From: Clostridia bacterium
Lineage (GTDB): Bacteria; Bacillota; Clostridia; Christensenellales; Borkfalkiaceae
Length of the DNA: 31,438 bases
Reading direction: 5' to 3'
NCBI GenBank assembly: GCA_017505675.1
Contig: JAFVOV010000067.1
Coordinates: 1 to 31,438, forward strand
The position numbers and the translations under genes were made by a program. Each line of letters opens with the position of its first letter. The first letter of the stretch is position 1. Of the stretch, positions 8,096-15,986 are shown one piece after another. The notes beneath the pieces were generated by a model. The model had not been told where the DNA came from. It was given only the letters and a program-made list of their open reading frames with translations, and ran no database searches.

Positions 8096-8943
8096 CCTTT
8101 AATACCCCCCGCAGTAACGTTTTCCATAATAGTGTTTTGCATCATAACGAATAATAGTAAAACGGGCGCAGTTGCAACAAGCATTAACGCAAAGAACATT
8201 GGGTAAATCTGTTGCGCAAGCGCGTTTGCTTCTATTTCAAATAATCCTACTGCAATGGTCGGTTTAGTCGGCAGATACATATACGGCGTATAATAGTCGT
8301 TCCAAGTACCTATCGCGCTTATGATAAAGAGCGAGAACATAACCGGGAATACCTGCGGTAACATTATTTGCATAAACGTTCTAAAGTTTGAAGCGCCGTC
8401 AATAAACGCGGCTTCGGCGTACGTCCAAGACAACGTGCTGAAAGTTGAATATAGTAGCAAGAACCCTGAACCAAATCCACCGCCACCCATTAAAAAGAGT
8501 GAAAAGTAAGTGTCGTAAATCCCAAGGTCGTGCCACAACTGGAAGGTTGCCGCCGTTGAGCCGATACCGGGAATAACCATTATAACTAGCGCTACGTTAA
8601 ATATAAGTTTATTTAGTTTAAATCTGTATTTAGACAAGATATAAGACGTACACGCAGCAAAGAACTGACCGGGGATACAAATGATTACAACGTTCATTAC
8701 CGAATGGAAGAACATTACTAAAAGATTTGCGCCCTTGTGAACGTGCGTTATAGCGTCAAAATAGTTTGCAAATATCCACCTTGACGGTAGACCGAAAGAG
8801 TCTGCACGGAAGTCAACGTCCATTTTAAATGAATTTAAAAACATCCAAATAAACGGATATATAAGCGAAATTGAATAAATAAGGAAGACTATGAAAACTA
8901 TAATAAACGCAGTCTTTTGACCTTTTGTTTGTGCCTTTACCAT
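8092..8943 (-). CDS. Carbohydrate ABC transporter permease, MalG-like (CUT1 family)
   Basis: The 283-residue inner-membrane protein has about six hydrophobic helices and the permease EAA loop, seen as EAAFIDGASNFRTFMQIMLP, which docks the ATPase. The order binding protein, first permease, second permease is the standard CUT1 arrangement. I place the start at the ATG at 8943 because a strong ribosome site (AAGGGGG) lies just before it; an in-frame ATG at 8964 would sit inside the preceding permease gene, which ends at 8954. The sugar substrate cannot be read from the sequence. No ATPase gene is in the window, so a shared MsmX/MsiK-type ATPase elsewhere is likely. Confidence 0.92.
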   Translation of the reverse strand: MVKAQTKGQKTAFIIVFIVFLIYSISLIYPFIWMFLNSFKMDVDFRADSFGLPSRWIFANYFDAITHVHKGANLLVMFFHSVMNVVIICIPGQFFAACTSYILSKYRFKLNKLIFNVALVIMVIPGIGSTAATFQLWHDLGIYDTYFSLFLMGGGGFGSGFLLLYSTFSTLSWTYAEAAFIDGASNFRTFMQIMLPQVFPVMFSLFIISAIGTWNDYYTPYMYLPTKPTIAVGLFEIEANALAQQIYPMFFALMLVATAPVLLLFVMMQNTIMENVTAGGIKG

Positions 8944-8953
8944 AATATCCCCC

Positions 8954-9874
8954 TTAATATTCAACGTCAGGCGTCAACTTATTTAAAAGCGCCCTTACGC
9001 CTATCATAATCGGCGCGCCTATAAGGGTAATAAGCGTACCCAAAGTTGCCGCGCTCGCCTGCCCGTTTTTACCGCCGACTTTAGTTGAGTTTACTATGTA
9101 TAGCGGTAAAGTAAGCCTATCGCCCACACCAGTACCAAACAAAAGTTGTGGTTGAACGAAAGTTGTAAATATACCCGAAACGCTGAAAAGCATCATAGTT
9201 GCTATAGTTGAGAAAACAAGCGGAATTACTATTTGCACTAATTCTCTCATAAGCCCAACGCCGTCAAGTTGACCACTTTCAATAACTTCGCTTGGAATAC
9301 GGAGCATAGAGCCTTGTATCAAAAGTATTTGATAGCCTATACCCGACCACGCAAGGAAGAAGTTAAGCATTGCGTAAGCGTCTTGCCTTGAGCCGTACCA
9401 ACCGCCTTTAGGTATTAAACTTTCAAGCCCTAAACTTTTAACTAACATTGTAACAGGTCCGAAATCAGCAAACATACCCTTAAACGCCATAACTAGCGTT
9501 ACCATAGAGATAATACTCGGCATAAAGAATATTACCCTGAAAGTTTTATATCCCCAAACTTTCTTATATAAAAAGTATGAAAATAGAACTGATAACGGCA
9601 AGATTATAAAGAACTTTGGCGGGAACAATGAAAGCGAGTTTAAAAACGACGCGAAAATATTACCGCCGTCCACGAAAATATCTTCGTAAACGTTTATGTA
9701 GTTATATAATCCAACGTAAATTGCCTTATCGCCGTCGTAACGGTATAGGGACATAGTAAAGTTACTGATATTCATATAGAAAGTAAAGAACAACATATGC
9801 ACGATAGGATACGCGAGCATAAGGATAATGAATATCGTATCTTTCTTTGATTTTTTTCTTTTTACTTGCGACAT
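8954..9874 (-). CDS. Carbohydrate ABC transporter permease, MalF-like (CUT1 family)
   Basis: The 306-residue polytopic membrane protein starts with a basic segment (MSQVKRKKSKKD) before the first helix. The cytoplasmic EAA-like loop is ESGQLDGVGLMRELVQIVIP at about residue 200, followed by further helices. It pairs with the MalG-like permease encoded 10 nt downstream to form the transport channel fed by the binding lipoprotein encoded 23 nt upstream. The start codon has an AGGGGG ribosome site. The length fits the family. Confidence 0.92.
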   Translation of the reverse strand: MSQVKRKKSKKDTIFIILMLAYPIVHMLFFTFYMNISNFTMSLYRYDGDKAIYVGLYNYINVYEDIFVDGGNIFASFLNSLSLFPPKFFIILPLSVLFSYFLYKKVWGYKTFRVIFFMPSIISMVTLVMAFKGMFADFGPVTMLVKSLGLESLIPKGGWYGSRQDAYAMLNFFLAWSGIGYQILLIQGSMLRIPSEVIESGQLDGVGLMRELVQIVIPLVFSTIATMMLFSVSGIFTTFVQPQLLFGTGVGDRLTLPLYIVNSTKVGGKNGQASAATLGTLITLIGAPIMIGVRALLNKLTPDVEY

Positions 9875-9897
9875 TTAAGCGCCCCCTGAATTTACTT

Positions 9898-11358
9898 TTA
9901 TTTGGTTAAATTGTTAATTTGTAACCAACTATCCCATTCTCTTGCAGATTCACTTATTTCCGTTTGATAATCAACTGACGGAGCGTCGTGACCAGCAACA
10001 ACGTAATCCATATAAGCAAGTTTTCTCCACTTGCTAGTAGTACCTGTTCTAACTAATTTCCACTTATTTCCGGTTGCATTCTTTGGAACGTCGTAAATAA
10101 GAACGTCAGAATCTTTACGGAGAGTTAAAACGCCTTCTGCAAATTCGCTAACGCTTGCGTCTTCTAAAATTTTATTAGAGAACTCTCTATAATACGGTCT
10201 CATTGAACCAAACATAGTTACTGATAAAAGTGAAGATTCGTAATTCATATAGTACGCAAGGAACTTTTTAGCAAGTTCAACGTTGGTATCTTCACGGTTA
10301 GGTATAATACCGATACCGCCACCGCCACAGAACAACACGTCAGTAGATTTATGCGTTGAATCTATATAAGGTACGCGCACCATTTCTATAGTAGCGCCCC
10401 AACTTGAAATACTACCCTTTGATTCGTAAGCAATCCACGCGCCGTTAGGAATAAGCACCGCTCTACCAGAAACGAAAAGGTTTTGCGATTCAATGTGGTC
10501 TGCGTTAATACAGGTATCAATAGCCGTATTTTCAAGGTCAAGCGATTCAAACGCTTCAAACGCTTTTAACCTACCGATATCTTTATAAACGTCTGCATTT
10601 TCCATTGCGAAGAAATCTTGATAAGCGTCATAACCAGAGTATTGCACCCACCAAGAAGAAACCATACTGTCAAAATATCCAGGATATTTACCGGGGTAAC
10701 TATATCCTTTTACAGGGCCTGAACCAGAACCGTCAAGATAGGTAAACGGATAAGTTTCAGATAAACTCATAATATTTTTAACCCAAGTGTTAAGGTCTGC
10801 AACAGTTTTAACGCTGTCAAATTTCTTTTTAGAACCCCAAGCGGATAAACCTTCATAATAATCAGCAACCGTTCTATTTAATACTAACGACTGAATAGGT
10901 TCGCCCGTGCTTATTGAGTAATAGCCAACCGTGCCGTCAGTTCCTTCAGCAGTACCAAGCGCTTTAGCGCCGTCAAGAAGAGCGCTATCAATGGTGTTGC
11001 CTTCGTCGTCGCCGAAAGATTCAGCGTAAACATCTGAAATTTCAACGAGTTTACCTGCGCGGGCAAAGTCGTAAACGCGGATATCGTCAATCAAAAGTAA
11101 ATCTTCTTTGGTATAATCGGTTTCAATTTCCGTTTTTGCAAGTTCAGAAAAACCTTTATCCGACCTATTGATAACTATATCGTATTCCGGATATTTTGCT
11201 TCAAAGTTAGCAATAACCTGTTCAAGATACGCTTTACCGTAACCGGATTCTTGATAACCTATCCAAAGGGTGTTTTCACCTTTGCCACCACCGCCACAGC
11301 CTGCGAGAGTTCCGCACGCCATAACTGCCGATAAAACTAAAACTAAAAATTTCTTCAT
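9898..11358 (-). CDS. Extracellular sugar-binding lipoprotein of an ABC transporter (family 1)
   Basis: The 486-residue protein has a lipoprotein signal peptide ending LAGC (Cys21), followed by a Gly-rich tether (GGGGKGEN). The mature part has the expected solute-binding features: an N-terminal TLWIGYQESGYGKAYLEQVI strand-helix, a domain with NRTVADYYEGL, and a late AVLIPNGAWIAYE segment typical of oligosaccharide-binding proteins. It would capture oligosaccharides outside the membrane for the two permeases encoded next. It is somewhat longer than typical family-1 binding proteins (about 420-450 residues). The ribosome site is AAAGGAG in an A-rich leader. Sugar specificity is unknown. Confidence 0.9.
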   Translation of the reverse strand: MKKFLVLVLSAVMACGTLAGCGGGGKGENTLWIGYQESGYGKAYLEQVIANFEAKYPEYDIVINRSDKGFSELAKTEIETDYTKEDLLLIDDIRVYDFARAGKLVEISDVYAESFGDDEGNTIDSALLDGAKALGTAEGTDGTVGYYSISTGEPIQSLVLNRTVADYYEGLSAWGSKKKFDSVKTVADLNTWVKNIMSLSETYPFTYLDGSGSGPVKGYSYPGKYPGYFDSMVSSWWVQYSGYDAYQDFFAMENADVYKDIGRLKAFEAFESLDLENTAIDTCINADHIESQNLFVSGRAVLIPNGAWIAYESKGSISSWGATIEMVRVPYIDSTHKSTDVLFCGGGGIGIIPNREDTNVELAKKFLAYYMNYESSLLSVTMFGSMRPYYREFSNKILEDASVSEFAEGVLTLRKDSDVLIYDVPKNATGNKWKLVRTGTTSKWRKLAYMDYVVAGHDAPSVDYQTEISESAREWDSWLQINNLTK

Positions 11359-11407
11359 TTCATTTTTCTCCTTTTTTTATTTTTTTGGCTATTGTTTATG
11401 ATAGAGC

Positions 11408-14400
11408 CTATTTCTTAATGAAACGTTTTTTTATTACAATAAGTACGATTACTAATGCAACCGTGCAAGTTGCCGTGATAATAAACGCCGTGAAAATCTT
11501 TTTTAGATTTTCTTGATATTCTTGGCTATATTCTTCTTCAGTAATTAAAGAACTTTGAACGTCCTTTTTAACGTAATTTGCGGTGATTTCCACAAATCTT
11601 TCAGTTGTGGGATTTCCATCAGCATCAAATTCAGAATCAAGCGCGGGGATATTGATTATCAAAGAGCCGTCTTCATAACCCGCTCTATCAACTATTGAGA
11701 ACATACCGAACGTTATTCTGTTTCCGCCCGTACTTTCGGTAACTACCGAACAAGTATCGGTTGCGGTAAGTTCGTTCTTTAGCGTTCCCCAAACTTTAAG
11801 GTTAGTATTACCGTTTAACATATTAGCGCTATCGTCTAACGCGGAAAGACCTAAATAATATTTACATACAACCGTTTCAGCCGTAGCAGTTCTTTCTTTA
11901 TAAGCAATAGTCCAACCGTCAAAATTATATTTTTGAACGTTTTCAGGCATAATACCTAAATCCAAGCCACTTGCAAAATATCTGTTTACTACGCTTGCCG
12001 CCTTATCTTTACCGTTGTTTATAACCACCATACTTGCCGGTAAGAATTTTGCAGTATATTGCTCGGACTGCAATGCGATAACCGTATATTCAATATCTTT
12101 AGAAACTCTGCTGTTCCCTAAATACCAACCGTCGAAAACGTATTCGTTATAAACTTCTGCGTAAAGGGTAATTTCCGTAGACGTGATTAAAGTTTTTTCA
12201 TCAACGCCGTCTTCATCTATGTAAACCTTACCCGCCGCCGCGTTATCGTTTAACGCCGTTACCGTGCACATTGTAGCGCTACCGATATCGTCAGCCGTTG
12301 CGCCTTCGTAAACGTAAGTATCGGTTGGCCGATAATCTTTAATCGTATAAGCGCGCAAATCGCTTAAAGCAAGTTTAGTGGTATCTTCAACCATAAGCGC
12401 AACTCTTACGGTTGAGCCAACTTCGTATTCTTTCAAATCGTCGTATACTGTAATGTTGTTCCAACTGTAACCGTTCTGCGGTTTATATTGCATAGTTACC
12501 GTGCCGTCCTTAAACGAGAACAACGCCCTTAAAGAGTAACCCATATGGAACAAAAAGTTACGCATCTTATCGTTCATAGTTTCCGTCAAACCGTCTGACG
12601 CTATAAACGCATAAAAATCAGAAGTATCGCCGTCAATAAAACTACCGCTTATTACGGGATTACCTTCAACTTCCCTATCGATAACTTCGGGGTCGGCAGG
12701 CAAAGTGTCGCCGTCGGTAATAAGATAACCGAGTGTATAATTAGCGTCAGTATAAGAAATGCTTTCAATAGAATATTCAAGCGCCAAATAGTCGTAATCT
12801 TCGCTTACGGTAAACGGCTCGAAAGATGCGTACGCGTCAGCCGTTGCATTAAGAACTAAACCGCCGTCAGTCCTTTCACCTTCACCCTTAAATTCCATTT
12901 CTTGTTCTGCTGATGCGGCAATATCTTCGTTCTTTGCCGTGTACACCTTAAATTCATCAACTTCAATGGTCATACCGCCGTACATTTCAAAACCGACGTA
13001 TAAAGTATTGTCAACGCAACCTTGCGCAGCCTGCGGTACGGTAAAGGTTTGCCACAAAGTATAATCAGGTTCAACCGCGCTCTTCATATATAGTTTATAA
13101 GTGTTGAGTTTGGGGCTAAACACCGCCATTATATTGTTACCTGCTTCTTTAAATAAACTATAAAAAGTTATTGCGTACGTAACAACCAAGTTCTTTTGGT
13201 CTGCCGGCATATCGGCGTTATTAGTTAAATAATAAGTTCCGCGGTTTAAATCGTATTGCATTGAAACGCAAGTGTTTTCCGTGTAGAAACTTCCGTAAGC
13301 GCCTTCGTGAGATTTGCCGTTAGCAAAAGTAAACGAAGTTTTTTGGTAATAGTTTGGCGATTCCATAGTCCAACGGATATTTTCCATATAAACTATAACG
13401 CTTTCGTCGTCCCCTACGGTAACGGGGTCTTCCGTGTAAATAAAACGGCAAGGCGCGCTATCGCCGGGTTGAACGAGAGAAATCTTTTCGCTAGTAGACG
13501 TTTTTTCATACTCAAGGTCACCTTCGTCAAAAACGAGTTCAGGGCCTTCCGTTGCATAAGACTTTATGTCCGCTGGGAAATAAACGGAAATTGACGGCAT
13601 TTTAATATGTACCTTATCAACCATCTGTAACCCTACGTAAACATCACCGGACGGTAAATTAGCGTTCGTATCGGTAAACACTTCTTTAAATGCAACGCCT
13701 TCAGATAAACGAACTAAAAGCGTAAAGGTGTTTGTAACAAAATTAAATCTTGCTTTAACGCTTCTGCCTGAAGTAAAAATTGAGTTTACTTCAACGAAAT
13801 CGTCAATAAACGTGCCGTTTTCAAAATCGCCGTTTAAGTATTTGGTTACGCCTTGAGACTGGTTAAAAGAATAAAATATCGCGCCCGTTCCACCGATTAT
13901 TCCGTCAGCGCTCTTATCTTTACCGATAGCAAAACCTATCTTTCCGCCGTCAACGCTAAAAGTAGACGTTTCAAGTGAAACTACGATTTCTTCACCGTCT
14001 AAAGTAGAAACGGTATTTTTATTTGAATAATTAACCTTTTTACCAGTTGCGCTATCTAACTCAACGAACGCGCCACCGTCAACCTTGTTCAATTCAGTAG
14101 CGTAAGCGGGTGTATCGTCAACATTAGCGCACACTTCGGTATAATTAAATGAAAGCGCGTCCATAACGAGTTCTGCGCCTTTAGAGAACATAAACCCGAA
14201 AACGTATTCGCCGTCACTTAAGGTTTTAAGCCCCGTTACCTTTTGAACGGTAGAATAAAGGTTTGAGCCGGAAATTTTCTTTTCCAAAACGAAAGTTCCG
14301 TTTCCATTGTCAAACGTTGCCTTATAAGCATAGTCACGCTTTAAAAGTTCGGTTTTACCGTATTTGGCGTTATCAATAACTACGTTTTCCGAACCGATAA

Positions 14401-14731
14401 CTGAAGTTTCGTTATCAAAAAGAACTGCGTAGCCGAACTCACTATTATCCGCGTCAATTAGCGAAGAATTAAGTTCTTCTGCTTTTACGATACCGAAACC
14501 AACGTAACTTTCACCGGTGTTAATAACGTAAGGCAAATCAAAAGTAACGTTAACAGAATCGTTTGAATCAATAACGTAAACTTCTTCACTTGCAACGTAA
14601 CCGTTTTCATCTGCAACAACGTGAATTCTTTGCGTTGCCGCAAATGCGCCGAAGGTACAAAAGCCCGCGATAATAAAAATTACCGAAAGTGTTGTTAAAA
14701 GTGTTAAAATTTTCTTTTTCGTACCCAACAT
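11408..14731 (-). CDS. Large membrane-anchored surface protein with four beta-sandwich repeats
   Basis: I choose the ATG at 14731 (1107 residues), with ribosome site AAAGGAG just upstream, over a TTG six codons earlier that lies upstream of that site. The signal peptide spans residues 1-31 (ending FGAFA). Four similar segments follow, about 33-200, 218-385, 420-600 and 615-797, each a series of beta strands reminiscent of LamG/jelly-roll folds. Next come InlB-like repeats (about 815-985) with EYVFDGWY and KYNFDGW. The C-terminus is a membrane helix (about 1079-1100) and the basic tail KKRFIKK, so the bulk is outside the cell. No catalytic motif is recognised; glycan or matrix binding is inferred. 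It is the first gene of the glycan operon, downstream of a structured leader. Confidence 0.85.
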   Translation of the reverse strand: MLGTKKKILTLLTTLSVIFIIAGFCTFGAFAATQRIHVVADENGYVASEEVYVIDSNDSVNVTFDLPYVINTGESYVGFGIVKAEELNSSLIDADNSEFGYAVLFDNETSVIGSENVVIDNAKYGKTELLKRDYAYKATFDNGNGTFVLEKKISGSNLYSTVQKVTGLKTLSDGEYVFGFMFSKGAELVMDALSFNYTEVCANVDDTPAYATELNKVDGGAFVELDSATGKKVNYSNKNTVSTLDGEEIVVSLETSTFSVDGGKIGFAIGKDKSADGIIGGTGAIFYSFNQSQGVTKYLNGDFENGTFIDDFVEVNSIFTSGRSVKARFNFVTNTFTLLVRLSEGVAFKEVFTDTNANLPSGDVYVGLQMVDKVHIKMPSISVYFPADIKSYATEGPELVFDEGDLEYEKTSTSEKISLVQPGDSAPCRFIYTEDPVTVGDDESVIVYMENIRWTMESPNYYQKTSFTFANGKSHEGAYGSFYTENTCVSMQYDLNRGTYYLTNNADMPADQKNLVVTYAITFYSLFKEAGNNIMAVFSPKLNTYKLYMKSAVEPDYTLWQTFTVPQAAQGCVDNTLYVGFEMYGGMTIEVDEFKVYTAKNEDIAASAEQEMEFKGEGERTDGGLVLNATADAYASFEPFTVSEDYDYLALEYSIESISYTDANYTLGYLITDGDTLPADPEVIDREVEGNPVISGSFIDGDTSDFYAFIASDGLTETMNDKMRNFLFHMGYSLRALFSFKDGTVTMQYKPQNGYSWNNITVYDDLKEYEVGSTVRVALMVEDTTKLALSDLRAYTIKDYRPTDTYVYEGATADDIGSATMCTVTALNDNAAAGKVYIDEDGVDEKTLITSTEITLYAEVYNEYVFDGWYLGNSRVSKDIEYTVIALQSEQYTAKFLPASMVVINNGKDKAASVVNRYFASGLDLGIMPENVQKYNFDGWTIAYKERTATAETVVCKYYLGLSALDDSANMLNGNTNLKVWGTLKNELTATDTCSVVTESTGGNRITFGMFSIVDRAGYEDGSLIINIPALDSEFDADGNPTTERFVEITANYVKKDVQSSLITEEEYSQEYQENLKKIFTAFIITATCTVALVIVLIVIKKRFIKK

Positions 14732-14742
14732 TTTGCTCCTTT

Positions 14743-14759
14743 TTTCCAAAATTTGGAAA
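14743..14759. promoter_or_regulatory. Perfect 17-bp palindrome at the ribosome site of the first glycan-locus gene
   Basis: TTTCCAAA and TTTGGAAA are perfect inverted repeats around a single A. The palindrome directly abuts the AAAGGAG ribosome site of the gene starting at 14731. It could be an operator, or an RNA hairpin affecting ribosome access. Confidence 0.45.
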
Positions 14760-14790
14760 TTTTATTAAATTAAATCCATCAAAATCCGTT

Positions 14791-14835
14791 TATGCTTTAG
14801 CGGTTTATGCTAAAGCATAGAGGGATGTCCCTCTA
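14791..14835. promoter_or_regulatory. Two adjoining perfect hairpins in the leader of the glycan operon
   Basis: First hairpin: TATGCTTTAGC (14791-14801) and GCTAAAGCATA (14809-14819), an 11-bp stem with a 7-nt loop. Second: TAGAGGGA (14818-14825) and TCCCTCTA (14828-14835), an 8-bp stem with a 2-nt loop. They share two bases, so in RNA they would stack or compete. Neither is followed by a clear U-run on either strand, so they are not standard terminators. They lie in the likely 5' leader of the minus-strand operon and may control stability, attenuation or protein binding. Confidence 0.55.
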
Positions 14836-14855
14836 AATGAATTTAAAATTATGGC

Positions 14856-14882
14856 ACCATACTGTATTATAATGTTACCATA
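14856..14882 (-). promoter_or_regulatory. Candidate glycan-operon promoter with a 21-bp-spaced direct repeat
   Basis: On the minus strand TATGGT occurs twice (14882-14877 and 14861-14856) at exactly 21 bp, two helical turns, the spacing typical of AraC-family half-sites. A TATAAT lies between them (14871-14866). The best -35 candidates are poor (CGACTT at 17-bp spacing, or TTGAAA too far away), which would fit an activator-dependent promoter. Because ATTATAAT is nearly palindromic, direction is not certain. Confidence 0.4.
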
Positions 14883-14973
14883 GCAAAAAAGTCGGTTTCA
14901 ATACATTCTTAAAAAAATTTATTGCGTTTTGTTTGTATTGAGTGTTTTTTAACATTTATTTTTGTTTAATATG

Positions 14974-15002
14974 TTGATTTTTTCCATTTTTTAGTGTATA
15001 AC
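14974..15002 (+). promoter_or_regulatory. Sigma-A promoter of the AraC-type regulator
   Basis: TTGATT (14974-14979), a 17-bp spacer, then TATAAC (14997-15002). The expected transcript start is about 30 nt upstream of the ATG at 15042. Confidence 0.6.
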
Positions 15003-15041
15003 AATAATGGCTGAAAAATTTTACAGCCTTTCGGGGAATTT

Positions 15042-15932
15042 ATGAAAAATAGAGATGTTAGGGTTATCAACCAAATTGAAAATTTTAACGTAAAAATCAA
15101 CAACTGTGGCGTGGATAGGCATTCATATTTATTAAGTGAAAATCCATCTATTCATCACTACGGCTTTTTCGCTATTTACGACGGCACGGGCAGTTATATT
15201 CTAAACGGCAAAACCTTTCCCATAAAAAAGGGTGACGTTTGCTATATTCCGCGCGGTATGCCCTACGCAACCAAATCCGACGTGGACGCGCCGTTTAAAC
15301 TTTATTACCTTGCGTTTAACAGCCCGGACGGGCCTTCGCTTATGAGTAGAATGGGGTTCTCTATTGATAGCCCCGTTATAAGCACGGAAAGCGACTACGT
15401 AAAGAAAAAACTTGCCGCAATTTTTAAACTTTTATCATACGACTCGTTTAACCGCGTAATGAAAGCGAATATGGTGCTTTTTGAAATATTCTATTATTTT
15501 TTCAAGCGCAACAAAGCAAACGACAAAATTAACACCGATAAAAACAGATACGTTAAAATTGCTGAAGATATTATTCAACAAAATTACACTACTAATATCT
15601 CCGTTGACACTATTGCAAAACACTTACACTTAAACAGAACTTATCTTTCCCACCTTTTCGTAAGCATAAAAGGGCTTTCAATAAAGCAATACCTAACCGC
15701 GTTTAGGATTGAAAAGGCTATGGACTTACTTCACGAAGGCAAACTCACTATCGCTCAAATAGCGCAGGAAGTTGGGTTTAACGATTCTGTAAACTTTTAC
15801 CGTCAATTTAAAAAATTAAATTACGTTTCTCCTAAACAATTTCAGCAAAACCTTAAAAACGATAAAGGCAGAATTCAACGTGATGAAGATAGGCTTAAAC
15901 TTCTAAAGTCCGTATACGATAAAGAAAATTAA
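15042..15932 (+). CDS. AraC-family transcriptional regulator (cupin sensor plus AraC HTH)
   Basis: The 296-residue protein has an N-terminal cupin-like sensor domain (about 35-110, with YILNGKTFPIKKGDVCYIPR typical of AraC-type sugar-binding barrels). At the C-terminus are two helix-turn-helix motifs: ISVDTIAKHLHLNRTYLSHL and LTIAQIAQEVGFNDSVNFYR, followed by KKLNYVSPKQF. Members usually bind a sugar or degradation product and activate the adjacent uptake genes. The gene is divergent from the glycan operon, so it is the probable local regulator, acting through the 21-bp direct repeat in between. The ribosome site is weak (GGGGAA). A bidirectional terminator follows the stop codon. Confidence 0.92.
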   Translation: MKNRDVRVINQIENFNVKINNCGVDRHSYLLSENPSIHHYGFFAIYDGTGSYILNGKTFPIKKGDVCYIPRGMPYATKSDVDAPFKLYYLAFNSPDGPSLMSRMGFSIDSPVISTESDYVKKKLAAIFKLLSYDSFNRVMKANMVLFEIFYYFFKRNKANDKINTDKNRYVKIAEDIIQQNYTTNISVDTIAKHLHLNRTYLSHLFVSIKGLSIKQYLTAFRIEKAMDLLHEGKLTIAQIAQEVGFNDSVNFYRQFKKLNYVSPKQFQQNLKNDKGRIQRDEDRLKLLKSVYDKEN

Positions 15933-15968
15933 AAAAGCCGCCGTTACTGATGCGTAACGGCGGCTTTT
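15931..15968. terminator. Bidirectional intrinsic terminator between the AraC regulator and typA
   Basis: GCCGCCGTTAC (15937-15947) and GTAACGGCGGC (15954-15964) form an 11-bp GC-rich stem with a 6-nt loop. It has a T-run on the plus side and an A-run (U-run on minus) before it. It serves the two converging genes. Confidence 0.9.
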
Positions 15969-15986
15969 AACATATTAAATTATTTT

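Noticed and set aside
11359..11407. Imperfect hairpin between the large surface protein and the sugar-binding protein genes
   Set aside because: The stem is short and bulged and is followed by A-runs on the minus strand, so it is not supported as a terminator.
14743..14759. Catabolite-repression (cre) site
   Set aside because: The palindrome lacks the central CG and flanks of the cre consensus.
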